A stretch of 56,784 nt of DNA from BNWE01 sp964369545 (GTDB taxonomy: Bacteria; Pseudomonadota; Alphaproteobacteria; UBA3830), in assembly GCA_964369545.1 (NCBI GenBank), contig CAYJFA010000008.1, positions 1 to 56,784 on the forward strand, given 5' to 3'. The first letter of the stretch is position 1. Each line of letters begins with the position of its first letter. The notes under the pieces are model-generated. The model ran no database searches. It was not told where the DNA came from and was given only the letters and a program-made list of their open reading frames with translations. Positions 12,081 through 24,400 of this stretch are shown in pieces. A program made the translations under genes and the position numbers.

Positions 12081-15000
12081 ATTAGCGGCGGTATTTTTTC
12101 ACCTAATCTGCTCTCTTTTCCGTCTACAACTGAAGCTAAAGCTGCGATGGTCGGATGTTCAAATAATTTCTTCAATGGAAGATCTGCATTTAGCTCTGCT
12201 CTTATCTTTGAAATTATCCTTGTTGCCAATAGTGAATGACCGCCAATTTCAAAGAAATCGTCGTTTACGTCGACTTTATCTAGATACAACACTTCTTGCC
12301 ATATCTCGCACAGCTTCTCCTCAATTTCAGTCCTCGGAGCTACATATTCATGTGCACTTATTCTTTTGCTTGTATCTAGCGTAAGTAATAATTTGCTGTC
12401 TGTTTTTCCATTTGGAGTTAGCGGCACTTGATCCAGAACCATAAAAAGACTCGGCATCATATAGTCTGGAAGAGTTTTTGATATGCTGTTTCTAATAGCC
12501 TCCACTATTCCCGCTACTTTATTTCCAGTAAATACAGATATCGAATCTCTCGTTTGTGTTTCAAGTTTATATAATTCTTCTAAATCATTTACAGGCTTAG
12601 GGATAACGTATGCAACTAATTGCTTATTTCCATCTGCATCTTCCCTTGCCAATACAACTGAGGTTCTAATATCAGCGCAATCATTAATTGCAGATTCTAT
12701 TTCTTCAAGCTCTATTCTGAATCCTCTGATCTTTACCTGATTATCGATTCTTCCCAAAAATTCTATGTCTCCGTCTGCTAGATATTTTCCGAGATCTCCA
12801 GTTCTATATAATCTTTCTCCATTACCAAACGGATTCGCCATAAATTTCTCTGCTGTAAGATCTGGTCTGTTTAAATATCCTCTAGCTAAACCAATCCCTC
12901 CTATACATATCTCTCCACTCACTCCCTGTGGAACTGGATTCTGTGCAGAATCCAATATATATATCTGCGTGTTACTTATTGGACGTCCTATCGATAAATG
13001 GTCATTTATACACGCCAATGTACAAGATATTGTGCTTTCAGTTGGACCATATGCATTAAATACATTACTGTCTGTTATATTGCGAAAATCAAAATATGCC
13101 TCTTCCTTGAAAGCTTCTCCAGTCAATATCAAATTTTTTACGCAATCAAGTTTTTCTAATCCACTTTGTTTAGAAAGCAAAGATGGGACTATTTCTAAAA
13201 TTGTTACCAAATTCTTTGCTGCCAGATGTCCTAAAACATCGATACTTTTTTGTTCTTCCTGTTTTATTAATATCAACTTACCTCCAGCAAGAGAAACAGC
13301 CAATATTTGCCACACTGATATATCAAAGCAGTAATTCGCAATTTGAGCAACAATATCACTTTCCGAAATAGATAAATTCTTGAGCCTAACCAATAGATGA
13401 TTCACAACACTTTCATTGCACACCTGCACACCTTTCGGCTTACCAGTAGATCCAGAAGTATATATTACGTACGCTAAATTTTGTGGAGATGTTACCTTTA
13501 CTAAATTATTTGAAGATTCTTTAGCTATTTCCTCATTTTCAAAATATTCTTTTGTAATAACAAGCTTAACTCCGCTGTCTTCCATCATATATTTCAGACG
13601 ATCTTCTGGATATGTCGGATCTAGAGGAACATAAGCTCCTCCAGCTTTGAGGATTCCAATTATTCCGATTATCATTTCCAATGACCTGTCTACGCATATC
13701 GCAATCAAAGTATCAGCCGCAACTCCATTTTTCCTGAGATAATTAGCCAATTGATTCGATCTTTCGTTCAATTCGCGATACGTTAAATGCTTATTATCAA
13801 ATACAACGGCAACTGCATCAGGACTCTTCTCTACCTGTTCTTCAAATAATTCGTGGATGCATTTATCTTTTGGATATTCCGCTACTGTGTCATTCCAATC
13901 TACCAATAACTGCTGCTTTTCTGTTTCCGTTAATATGTCCAGCCTATTTATTTCTTTCAGAGGAGTTGTTATTATTTCTTTCAATAACTTCTTCATATGT
14001 TTAGAGAGTCTCTCTACTATATTTCGATCAAAATGTTCTGTTTGATAATACAGATTCCACGATAATTTGTTATGACTTGTATGTGCCATTACTGATAATG
14101 GATACTCTATTTTTTGCGCATTTTTTGATTTTATGAAAAATTCAGAATTGTACAGAGTTTCAGCCGGAGGATAATTCTCATACACAAACAATACATTAAA
14201 TAAATCCTTTCCATATTCTGACCACTTTAACAGCCCTGCGAGAGACATATACCCATGCTCATCCAATTCTTGGATCTCTTTTTGTAAGGATGTTAAATAA
14301 TCTATAACTATCCTATTTATCGGACTCATCCTCACTGGTAAAGTGTTAACAAACAGTCCTACCATTGATTCTATTCCTGAAAGATTTATACCTCTTCCAG
14401 AGGTTACCATTCCTATTACGACTTCTTTTTGATTTAGATATTTACTAAGTACTATCCCTAAAATACCGACAAGTAACGTGTTTATTGTTAAATTATTATT
14501 GCTGCAAAACTCTTGTAACTTTAATGTCTCCGATTCTCCTAATTCATACATCAGCTCCTTATAATCTACATCATCAACTTCAACCATCCCCTTGAATGAC
14601 AACCGCGTTGAGCCTTCTATACTGCTAAAGTAGCATTTCCAAAACTCTTCCGCTTTGACTTCGTCCTGCCTCTTAAGCCACCCAATATAATCTCTGTATG
14701 ATCTTCTTTCTATTAACTTAGGAGATTCTTTTTTCAATAATTGAGTATATATTTGGAATACTTCTCCTAAGACTATTGCACTACTCCAACCATCTAAAAT
14801 TATATGATGAGAACTCCATACCATCACATAATCAACTTCTGTCAAACGGATCAGAGCTATTCTCATTAACGGAGCCTTCGTTAAGTCGAACACATTGCTC
14901 CTATCTGATTTTATAAATTCTTCCAACTTTTCTTCTTGGTTTTCAATATTTTTCCAATCATGCTCTTCAAACGGTATTTCTACGTGACTTAGCATATACG

Positions 15001-15232
15001 ATACTGATTCTTCAAGATTTTCCCAAAGCATTCCCATTTTCAATATGTCGTGCTTATTTGCAACGGTATTCCATGCCTTTTTTAAAAGATTGGGCTTGAT
15101 ATTTTTCAAATATTCTAAGCTTTGCGTAAAATATACGTCTGAATTTTTTTCATACAACAATTGGAATAAAAACCCTGACTGTAATGGAGTTAAAGCACAT
15201 ATATCTACGATATTATCAAGATTGCTTGCCAT
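8834..15232 (-). CDS. NRPS-B: two-module peptide synthetase (C-A-PCP-C-A-PCP)
   Basis: A complete synthetase of 2132 residues adding residues 6 and 7. C6 starts with LTPLQSGFLF and has HHIILDGWS near residue 143. A6 has its core near 596 and code DIWEITAISK, which I cannot assign. PCP6 is GGHSL near 1000. C7 has HHIISDGWS near 1186. A7 has its core near 1662 and code DASGVAAICK, close to tyrosine or another aromatic residue (DASTVAAVCK). PCP7 is GGDSI near 2062, followed by a tail of about 60 residues that could be a docking region. GGDSI is the signature usually found before an E domain, but none follows. The ATG is 2 bases after the NRPS-A stop and its ribosome site (AGAGGATAAAA) lies in the end of that gene. 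Confidence 0.96.
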   Translation of the reverse strand: MASNLDNIVDICALTPLQSGFLFQLLYEKNSDVYFTQSLEYLKNIKPNLLKKAWNTVANKHDILKMGMLWENLEESVSYMLSHVEIPFEEHDWKNIENQEEKLEEFIKSDRSNVFDLTKAPLMRIALIRLTEVDYVMVWSSHHIILDGWSSAIVLGEVFQIYTQLLKKESPKLIERRSYRDYIGWLKRQDEVKAEEFWKCYFSSIEGSTRLSFKGMVEVDDVDYKELMYELGESETLKLQEFCSNNNLTINTLLVGILGIVLSKYLNQKEVVIGMVTSGRGINLSGIESMVGLFVNTLPVRMSPINRIVIDYLTSLQKEIQELDEHGYMSLAGLLKWSEYGKDLFNVLFVYENYPPAETLYNSEFFIKSKNAQKIEYPLSVMAHTSHNKLSWNLYYQTEHFDRNIVERLSKHMKKLLKEIITTPLKEINRLDILTETEKQQLLVDWNDTVAEYPKDKCIHELFEEQVEKSPDAVAVVFDNKHLTYRELNERSNQLANYLRKNGVAADTLIAICVDRSLEMIIGIIGILKAGGAYVPLDPTYPEDRLKYMMEDSGVKLVITKEYFENEEIAKESSNNLVKVTSPQNLAYVIYTSGSTGKPKGVQVCNESVVNHLLVRLKNLSISESDIVAQIANYCFDISVWQILAVSLAGGKLILIKQEEQKSIDVLGHLAAKNLVTILEIVPSLLSKQSGLEKLDCVKNLILTGEAFKEEAYFDFRNITDSNVFNAYGPTESTISCTLACINDHLSIGRPISNTQIYILDSAQNPVPQGVSGEICIGGIGLARGYLNRPDLTAEKFMANPFGNGERLYRTGDLGKYLADGDIEFLGRIDNQVKIRGFRIELEEIESAINDCADIRTSVVLAREDADGNKQLVAYVIPKPVNDLEELYKLETQTRDSISVFTGNKVAGIVEAIRNSISKTLPDYMMPSLFMVLDQVPLTPNGKTDSKLLLTLDTSKRISAHEYVAPRTEIEEKLCEIWQEVLYLDKVDVNDDFFEIGGHSLLATRIISKIRAELNADLPLKKLFEHPTIAALASVVDGKESRLGEKIPPLIAQKKPKNISLSFAQQRLWVIDKLLPEKALYNISYSVRLVGDLDYKALEEAVNKLIERHESFRTNFFETAEGKGYQVISPEWKFKLIAEEASEKDIEKIAKEEAESPFHLTDDHLLRIRLLKIGNEDHVLLITMHHIISDGWSTSIFLDELKELYNNQNIILPKLPITYTDYAIWQRSWLKDDVLENQLNYWKEHLQNSPDHLDLPLDYKRPTEMTYAGERIDFELKKTVYDGILKLAEKTSTTVFMVMFAAVNCLLHKYTYQENIVIGTPIANRHYKETEGLIGFFVNTLALRTHFDKDMTFMAVLEQVKKSVTDGYENQDIPFEYLVDKLNIERRLNVNPLFQVMVTTNKWEIKKKNFRNVKEKGISSNYAISKFDLEFDALEDEGHFYVSIGYSKELFKSETIDRMSSHLEKLLEEIVENPKKTVDRIEILTATEKQQLLVDWNDTTSDYPKDKCIHESFEEQVERSPDAVAVVYDDKHLTYRELNERSNQLANYLRKCGVAADTLVAICIDRSLEMIIGMMGILKSGGAYVPLDPTYPEDRLKYMLEDTGAKILLTQQHLQEKIQNLTDEEIKITSLDTNESIQKESVNNLVRITSSQNLAYVIYTSGSTGKPKGVQINHRGVVNTIFSQIREFMLIERNSALQIASFSFDAFVSEIMTSLISGKTIELIESKQGIEKFLNKKLVDIGTIPVRLLKTFEKVNSHLDTLVIAGESSSRDILDKCSHIENFINAYGPTEGSICSTMLKINSADVVVNSIGRPISNTQIYILDSAQNPVPLGVSGEIYIGGVGLARGYLSRPDLTAEKFIANPFGNGERLYKTGDLGKYLSDGNIEFLGRIDNQVKIRGFRIELGEIESTINESEDVKTSVVLAREDSDGNKQLVTYIVPKSVNDLEESYGFETQTKEKISVYTGENVAGIVEAIRNSISKTLPDYMIPSFFVMLEKIPLTPNGKTDSKLLLTLDTGKRASIYEYIAPRNEIEERLRNIWQDVLRLDMVGINDNFFKIGGDSILAIQLISKARKNGLTFSVKDVFNCQTISKLSEVTILQKEEEFEYIPQAFELLSTNITSDTLQDLLNGE
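9317..9754. repeat. 438-bp exact repeat, copy in module 7 A domain
   Basis: By row-by-row comparison this block is identical to 18880-19317 and both copies are the same length. It covers the A-domain C-terminal half from A7 to the insert after A8. The sequences diverge directly on both sides. Confidence 0.9.
12100..15232 (-). other. NRPS module 6: C-A-PCP, first module of NRPS-B
   Basis: The C domain belongs to the LTPLQSGFLF / SHHIILDGWS class, unlike the internal C domains; this class is common for donors with a D residue. Code DIWEITAISK is not one I can assign. PCP6 is GGHSL. Confidence 0.6.
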
Positions 15233-15234
15233 TT

Positions 15235-18200
15235 TTATCCTCTTTTCATGTTAAGTATTTTGCTTACTATTCCTGAAGAGACCGTTTCAAAAACTTCTAC
15301 TTTAAAATCAACTTCTCTTTCTTCATTCATAACAACTTTCCCTGACAAATTTTCGACTGTTTGATTTACAAACACATCCTTTACTGAAAATACTAATCCA
15401 TTCTTCTTTGCTTTAGATATTAACTGTATCGCTAGTATTGAATCACCGCCTATTTTGAAGAAATTATCGTTGATGCCGATTTTATTTAGATGAAGTACCT
15501 CCTGCCATATTTCACATAATTTTTTCTCCATCTCTGTTCTTGGTGCTACATATTCATGTACGCTTAGCCTCTTTCCAATATCTAACGTAAGCAGTAATTT
15601 GCTATCTGTTTTTCCGTTAGGCGTTAATGGGATTTTATTCAGTACGATAAAATAACTCGAGATCATATACTCTGGAATAGTTTTCGATATGCTGTTTCTA
15701 ATACTCTCAACTAGTGATGCAACACATTCTCCAGTAAATACAGATATCGAATCTTTTGTCTGTGTCTCAAATTTATACGATTCTTCTAAATTATCTGTAG
15801 ATTCGGGAACGATGTACGCGATTAGGTGTTTATTTCTTTCTACATCTTCTCTTGCTAGTACAACTGACGTTTTCACATCTTCAGCATCATTGATTGCAGA
15901 TTCTATCTCTCCGAGCTCTATCCTGAATCCTCTAATTTTTACTTGATTATCGATTCTTCCTAAAAATTCTATATTTCCATCTGATAGATATTTTCCGAGA
16001 TCCCCTGTTCTATATAACCTTTCTCCATTTCCAAACGGATTCGCGATGAATTTCTCTGCTGTAAGATCTGGTCTGTTTAAATATCCCCTAGATAATCCAA
16101 CGCCACTTACGTATATTTCTCCAGACACTCCCTGTGGAACTGGATTCTGAGCAGAATCTAATATATAAATTTGCATATTCGATATCGGACGGCCTATCGG
16201 CACCGTCTCTCCAATGCTATTTCTTAGCTCATCAGTAAAATATGCAGCATCTAAGGTTACCTCTGTTGGTCCGTATCCATTTTGAGCATACAACCCAGTT
16301 TTATCTAGCACTTTATGATATGTATCAAATGGCAATGATTCTCCTCCAGAAATTACCAGTCTCATAGATTGCAAATCTTCAAATCCGCTATTTTCGTTGA
16401 AGGCCTTCAATAATGATGGAACAAAATTTGATATCGTAATTAATTGTCTTTCCATAATTTTTGATATTTCTATAGGATCTTTTTGGGCTTCGCTAGGCAA
16501 TAGCACCTCCATCGACTGCTTCAGCAATGGCCAAAATATCTCCCAACCTGCCAAGTCAAAAGACAAAACTGTTCTCTGTAAAATCCTATCTGTCTTTCGT
16601 AGATCGTATTGCTTTTCCATCCAACAAAGTCTGTTAATGAAGTTTCTATGGCTGATCTGCACACCTTTTGGCTTACCGGTAGTCCCGGAGGTATATATTA
16701 CATACGCTAGATTTTGTGGAGACGTTATCTTTACTAAATTACCAGCCGATTCTTTCGATATTTTTTCATTTTCAAAATATTCCTTTGTGATAACAAGTTT
16801 AGCTCCGCTGTCTTTCATCATATATTTCAGACGATCTTCCGGATATGTCGGATCTAGAGGAACATAAGCTCCTCCAGCTTTTAGAACCCCCATTATCCCG
16901 ATTATCATTTCCAATGACCTGTCCACGCATATCGCAACTAAAGTATCAGCTGTAACTCCGTATTTTCTCAGATAATTAGCTAGCTGATTCGATCTTTCGT
17001 TCAATTCGCCATATGTTAAATGCTTATCCTCATATACAACGGTAACTACATCAGGACTCTTCTCTACTTGTTCCTCAAATAACTCATGAACACATTTATT
17101 TTTTGGATAATCTGCAGCTGTGTCATTCCAATCTACTAATAATTGTTGCTTTTCTTCTGAAGTAAGTATGATTAATCGATCTATAATCGCATTTGGATTA
17201 ACAGATATTTCTTTAAATAAATTTTGTAAATGTGATGACAGCCTCTCGATCGTTTCTCTTTTGAATAATTCTTTCGAATATCCTATCGATATATAAAGAT
17301 GTCCTTCCTCCTCCAAAGCATCTATTTCTAGATCAAACTTAGATATCGCATAGTCGCTTGATATTTCTTTTTCTTGTAAATTTCTAAAATTTTTCTTTTT
17401 TATTTCCCATTTATTAGTTGTTACCATTATCTGAAACAACGGATTCACATTCAATCGTCTTTCAATGTTCAATTTATCTACCAAATATTCGAATGGTATG
17501 TCTTGATTTTCGTATCCACCAGTTACCGACTTTTTCACTTCATTTAAAACATCATTAAATGTCATGTCTTTATCAAAATGCGTTCTTAGAGCTAATGTAT
17601 TTACGAAAAATCCTATCAACCCTTCTGTTTCTTTATAGTGTCTATTCGCTATCGGAGTTCCTATTACGATATCATCCTGATATGTATATCTGTGAAGCAA
17701 GCAATTTACTACGGCAAACATCACCATGAATACTGTCGAGTTCGTTTCTTTTGCTAATTTTAAAACGCCATCATATATTGCCTTTTCTAATTCAAAACCT
17801 ACGCTTTCGCCTTCATATGTCATCTCTGCAGAACGATGATAATCGTACGGCAAGTCTATTTGTTCCGGTATTCCTTGAAGATAATTTTTCCAATAATTCA
17901 GTTGATTTTCCAATACATCATCTTTTAGCCAACTCCTCTGCCATATAGCATAGTCTGCGTAAGTTATCGGCAATTTTGGAAGAACAACGCTCTGATCATT
18001 GTACAATTCCATCAATTCATCCAAAAATATCGGCATTGACCAACCATCGGAGATGATATGATGCATTGTTATCAACAACACATGATCTTCATTGTTTATT
18101 TTTAGTAGTTTAATTCTTAGTAGATGTTCTATTAAACTAAATGGCGTTTTCGCTTCTTCTTTTGTTATTTTTTCTATATCTTTTTCTGAGATGTTTCCTA

Positions 18201-18470
18201 CGATTAATTTGAATTTCCACTCAGGAGATATTACTTGATAGCCTTGGCCATCTTCCGTTTCAAAGAAGCTCACTCTGAACGACTCATGTCTTTCGATTAA
18301 TTTATTTATTGCTTTTTCTAACGCTTTATAATCAAACTCTCCAGTTAATCTCATAGAATACAAAATGTTGTATAATGCTTTTTCTGGTAATAACTTATCT
18401 AATATCCACAGCCTTTGTTGCGCAAACGATAAAGGTATAAATTCCGGCTTCTCTTGAACGATTAATGGCG
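15235..18470 (-). other. NRPS module 5: C-A-PCP(GGDSI), unassigned substrate
   Basis: Code DLWNIGGLDK is shared, apart from one conservative change, with module 8. It resembles the glutamate code DAWHFGGVDK at six positions, which is too little to assign. The core motif reads SGTTGKPKG instead of SGSTGKPKG. PCP5 is of the GGDSI type and is followed only by a tail of about 65 residues. Confidence 0.6.
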
Positions 18471-21400
18471 GGATCTTTTCATTAAATTTGCTTTCTTTTA
18501 CATCTAAAGCTAAAGCAGCTACGGTTGGATATTCAAATAACTTCTTCAATAGCAAATCTACATTTAATTCAGCCCTAGTCTTTGAGATAATCCTCATTGC
18601 CAAAAGCGAATGTCCACCAATCTTAAAGAAGTTATCGTTTATACCGACTTTTTCGAGATGAAGAACCTCCTGCCATATTTCACATAGTTTCTTCTCCATC
18701 TCAGTCCTTGGAGCTACATATTCATGTACGCTTAGCCTCTTTCCAGTATCTAACGTCAGTAATAATTCACTATCTGTCTTTCCATTTGATGTTAACGGTA
18801 TTTTATTCAATAAGATGAAATAACTCGGTATCATATACTCAGGTAATGTTTGGGAAATTTCATTTCTTATATTCTCTATTATTCCTGCAACATTCTCTCC
18901 TGTGTATACGCTTATTTTTTCTTTCGTCTGTGTCTCAAATCCATACGATTCTTCTAAATCATTTACAGACTTAGGAACAATGTATGTTACTAATTGCTTA
19001 TTTCCATCTGAATCTTCCCTTGCTAATACAACTGATGTTTTCACATCCTCAGATTCATTGATTGTAGATTCTATCTCTCCGAGCTCTATCCTGAATCCTC
19101 TAATTTTTACTTGATTATCGATTCTTCCTAAAAATTCTATATTTCCATCTGATAGATATTTTCCGAGATCTCCTGTTTTATACAACCTTTCTCCATTTCC
19201 AAACGGATTCGCTATAAATTTCTCTGCTGTAAGATCTGGTCTACTCAAATATCCTCGAGCTAACCCAACTCCTCCTATGTATATTTCTCCACTCACTCCT
19301 AGCGGAACTGGATTCTGATTATCGTCGAGTATATATATTTGTACGTTCGATATCGGACGGCCTACAGATTTCACTTTTCTTTTTATTAAAAAACATGTAT
19401 CGAACACGGTAGTTTCTGTTGTACCATACATGTTAACAAACTTCTTTCTATCAAGATTTCTTAATTTATCTACATTTAGTCCCTCTCCAGCCAAGAAAAT
19501 ATTTTCTAAAGCTTGCTCTGAATCGGTATTATTAAGCTGATAATATGTTGTAGGGGTTAAATTAATTGTAGAAATATTATGTCTTAAAATTGTTTTATTA
19601 AGAAGATCTAACAACTTCATCTCTGTTGATGAAAAAATTACAACCTTATGCCCAAACAATAGAATTCCAAATATTTCCCAAATAGAAAAATCAAACGCAT
19701 ACGAGTGTACACAACAGCATCCTGATCCATCAATTTGTAAATATGAACTAGCTGCAAATAAGAATGGGACGATCCCACGATGAGTGATCTGCACGCCTTT
19801 TGGTTTGCCAGTAGAACCAGATGTATATATTACGTACGCTAAATTTTGTAGTGATGTTATTTTGTTTAAATTTTGTTTTGATTCATTTTGTATGTTTTCA
19901 TTTTCGAAATATTCTTTTGTGATAACAAGTTTAGCTCCACTATCTACCATCATATATTTCAGACGATCTTCCGGATATGTCGGATCTAACGGAACGTACG
20001 CTCCTCCGGATTTTAATATGCCAAGCATGCCGACTACCATCTCCAGCGAGCGATCAATGCATATTGCAACTAAAGTATCAGCAATAACTCCACATTTCCT
20101 GAGATAATTTGCTAATTGATTAGATCTTTCGTTCAATTCGCGATACGTTAAATGCTTATCTTCATACACAATTGCTGTAGCATCAGGATTCTTTTTTACC
20201 TGTTTTTCAAATAATTTGTGGATGCATTTATCTTTTGGATATTCCGCTACTGTGTCATTCCAATCTATCAATAACTGCTGCTTTTCTCTTTCTGTTAATA
20301 TGTTTATTCTGCTTATCTCTTTCATAGGAGAGGTTGTTATTTCTTTCAGCAACTTATCCATATGTTTAGAGAGTCTTTCTATTGTTTCTCTTTTAAATAA
20401 TTCTTTCGAATATCCTATGGATACATATAAACGTCCTTCTTCCTCAAGCGCATCAAACTCTAGATCAAATTTAGATATTGCATAATCACCTGATACTCTT
20501 TTTTCCTCTAGATTTAAAAATGTCTTCCTGCTGTTTTCTCTTTTATTAGCTGTCACCATTACCTGAAACAATGGATTTACATTCAATCGTCTTTCAACAT
20601 TCAATTTGTCCACTAAATACTCGAACGGAACATCTTGATTCTCATATCCAGATAGAACATTTTTCTTAACTTGCTCTAAAACAGTCATAAATGTCATATT
20701 TTTATCAAAATATGTTCTTAGAGCCAGCGTATTTACGAAAAATCCTATCAACCCTTCTGTTTCTTTATAGTGTCTATTCGCTATCGGAGTTCCTATTACG
20801 ATATCATCCTGATGTGTATATCTGTGAAGCAAGCAATTTACTATGGCAAATATCACCATAAATACTGTTGTATTTGTTGCATTCGCTAACTTTAAAATTC
20901 CATCATACGTTTCTTTTTCTAATTCAAAACCTACGCTTTCGCCTTCATATCTCATCTCTGCAGGACGTTGATAATCGTACGGCAAGTCTATTTGCTCCGG
21001 TATTCCTTGAAGATAATTTTTCCAATAATTTAGTTGATTTTCCAATACATCATCTTTCAACCAACTTCTCTGCCATATCGCATAGTCTGCATAAGTTATC
21101 GGCAACTTTGGAAGAACAACGCGACTGTCGTTGTACAACTTCTTCAATTCATCCAAAAATATCGGCATCGACCAACCGTCAGAAATGATATGATGCATAG
21201 TTATTAGCAAAACATGATCATCATTGTCTATTTTTAGTAATTTAATTCTAAGCAAACAATCATCTGTTAAATTAAATGGCGTTTCAGCTTCTTCTTTCGC
21301 TACTCTTTCTATATCTTTTTCTGAAACATCTTCTACGATTAACTTAAACTTCCATTCTGGAGATATTACTTGATATCCTTCCCCTTCCCCGGTTTCAAAA

Positions 21401-24400
21401 AAGTTCGTTCTGAATGATTCATGCCTTTCGATTAGCTTATTTATCGCCCTTTCTAATGCTTCATAATCAAGATTTCTGACTAATCTCACCGAATTCGGAA
21501 TATTGTATAGTGCCTTCTCTGGTAATAACTTATCTAACACCCACAATCTCTGTTGAGCAAACGACAATAGAATGTTTTTTGGCTTTTCCTGAGCGATTAG
21601 CGGCGGTATCTTTTTATTTGATTTGCTTTCTTTTACATCCACAATTAAAGTTGCGATGGTCGGATGTTCAAATAATTTCTTCAATGGAAGATCCACATTT
21701 AGCTCTGTTCTTATTTTCGAAATGATCCTTGTTGCTAACAAAGAATGACCACCAATTTTGAAAAAATTATCATTGATACCGACTTTTTCGAGTCGAAGAA
21801 CCTCCTGCCATATTTCACATAGCTTCTTCTCCATCTCTGTCCACGGAGCTACGTATTCATTTACACTCAGTCTTTTTCCCGTATCTAGCGTAAGCAGTAA
21901 TTTGCTGTCTGTCTTTCCGTTGGATGTTAGAGGTATTTTATCCAATACAACGAAATAGTTCGGGATCATGTATTCCGGTAATGCACAGGAAATACTATTG
22001 CGTATACTCTCCACTATTCCTGCTACTTTATCTCCAGTAAATACAGATATTGAATCTCTCGTTTGTGTTTCAAATCCATACGATTCTTCTAAATTATCTG
22101 TAGATTTCGGAACAACATACGATACCAACTGCTTATTTCCATCTGCATCTTCCCTTGCCAATACAACTGACGTTTTCACATCCTCAGATTCATTAATTGC
22201 AGATTCTATTTCTCCGAGTTCTATTCTAAATCCTCGGATCTTTACTTGATTATCGATTCTTTCCAAAAATTCTATGTTTCCGTCTGCTAGATACCTTCCT
22301 AAATCTCCAGTTCTATATAATCTATCTCCATTTCCAAACGGATTCGCCACAAATTTCTCAGCAGTAAGATCTGGTCTGTTCAAATATCCTCTAGCTAATC
22401 CAACTCCTCCTATATATATCTCTCCACTCACTCCTCGTGGAACTGGATTCTGTGCAGAATCCAATATATATATTTGCGTGTTACTTAACGGTTTCCCTAT
22501 CGGTAAACTTAATTTTTGATGTAATTCGGACTTAGTACACATGTACATCGTTGCATCTATTGTACATTCAGAAGGACCATAAACATTAAAAATCTCCAAT
22601 TCTTCATACTGAAAAACAAGTTGTCTGAATCTTGGAATACTTACACTATCTCCACCTAGACTAATTTTTTCTAGGTAATTTAATTTTCCGTTGAAAAAAA
22701 CCCAGAATGCTGGCACGCTGTTTATCGCATTAATACACTCTTTATTTATTATTTTCTTTAAAAGATTGTTATCTTCAAAAGTTTCTCCAAAAAAAATTAT
22801 AATCTTGGCTCTAGCAAGTAATGGTATAAAAAAATCTTCAAATGCAGCGTCAAAACAAAAAGATCTATATACCAAACAAATATCTGTTTCTTTTCTTCCA
22901 TAACCATTAGATATCGCTTTTGACTTTTCATAAATATTATTTTGTGTTATCTGCACACCTTTTGGTTTACCGGTGGATCCAGATGTATATATTACATATG
23001 CAAGATTTTGTGGAGATGTTATCTTTACTAAATTATCTGCTGATTCTTTCGCTATTTCTTCATTTCCAAAATATTCTTTTGTGATAACAAGTTTAGCTCC
23101 ACTGTCTTCCATCATATATTTCAGACGATCTTCCGGATATGTCGGATCTAATGGTATATACGCTCCTCCTGATTTTAAGATTCCCATTATTCCAATAATC
23201 ATCTCTAACGATCTATCAACGCATATCGCAACCAAAGTATCTGCGATAACTCCATGCTTTCTCAGATAATTTGCTAGCTGATTCGATCTTGCATTCAATT
23301 CGCGATATGTTAAATGCTTATCCTCATACACAACAGCAACCGCCTCTGGGTTCTTCTCTACCTGTTCTTCAAATAATTCGTGAATACATTTATCTTTTGG
23401 ATAATCTGCTGCCGTATTATTCCAATCTATCAATAACTGCTGTTTTTCTTCTGAAGTAAGTATGATTAATCGATCTATAATCGCATTTGGATTAACAGCT
23501 ATTTCTTTAAGTAAAATTTGTAAATGCGATGACAACCTTTCGATTGTTTCCACAGCAAACAACTCTCTCGAATACTCTATCGATATACGTAAATTTTCTT
23601 TATCTTCGTAAGCGCAAAAATCCAAATCAAACTTCGATATAGAATATTCATTGGATACATCTTCTTGCTTCAAGTTATTAAATGTATTATTCCAACGCCA
23701 TTCTTTATTTACTCTCACCATAACTTGAAACAGAGGATTTACGTTTAACAGTCTTTCAACGTTTAATTTATCCACCAAATATTCAAATGGTATGTCTTGA
23801 TTTTCGTATCCTTTTAAAACAGAGGCTTTTACTTCATCTAATATTTCTGAGAATTTCACACCATTTCTAAAATGCGTTCTTAGAGCCAGCGTATTTACAA
23901 AAAATCCTATCAATCCTTCCGTTTCTCTGTAGTGTCTATTTGCTATTGGAGTTCCGATTACAATGTCATCTTGATGTGTATATTTATGCAATAAGCAATT
24001 CACCGCAGCAAATATCAGCATAAATAGTGTAGTGTTTGTTTGTTCTGCTAATTCTAGAATTCCATGATATGTTTCTTTTTCTAATTCAAAACATACTCTT
24101 CCTCCTGCGTATGTCATTTCTGTCGGACGTTGATAATCAAACGGTAAATCCAAACGAACAGGAGCGTTTCGCAGATAATTTTTCCAATAATTCAGTTGAT
24201 TTTCCAATACATCATCTTTTAGCCAACTCCTCTGCCATATCGCATAGTCTGCATAAGTTATCGGTAATTTTGGAAGAACAACTATTGGGTTATTATATAA
24301 TTTCTTCAATTCATTCAAAAATACTGGCATTGACCAGCCATCAGATATGATGTGATGCATAGTTATTAGCAATACATGGTCTTCATTGTCTATTTTTAGC

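Noticed and set aside
8400..15232. C6 and C8 as dual E/C domains that would make the separate E domain unnecessary
   Set aside because: I could not find the extra N-terminal His motif of dual domains in the readable part, but this needs a phylogeny, so it is only provisionally rejected.
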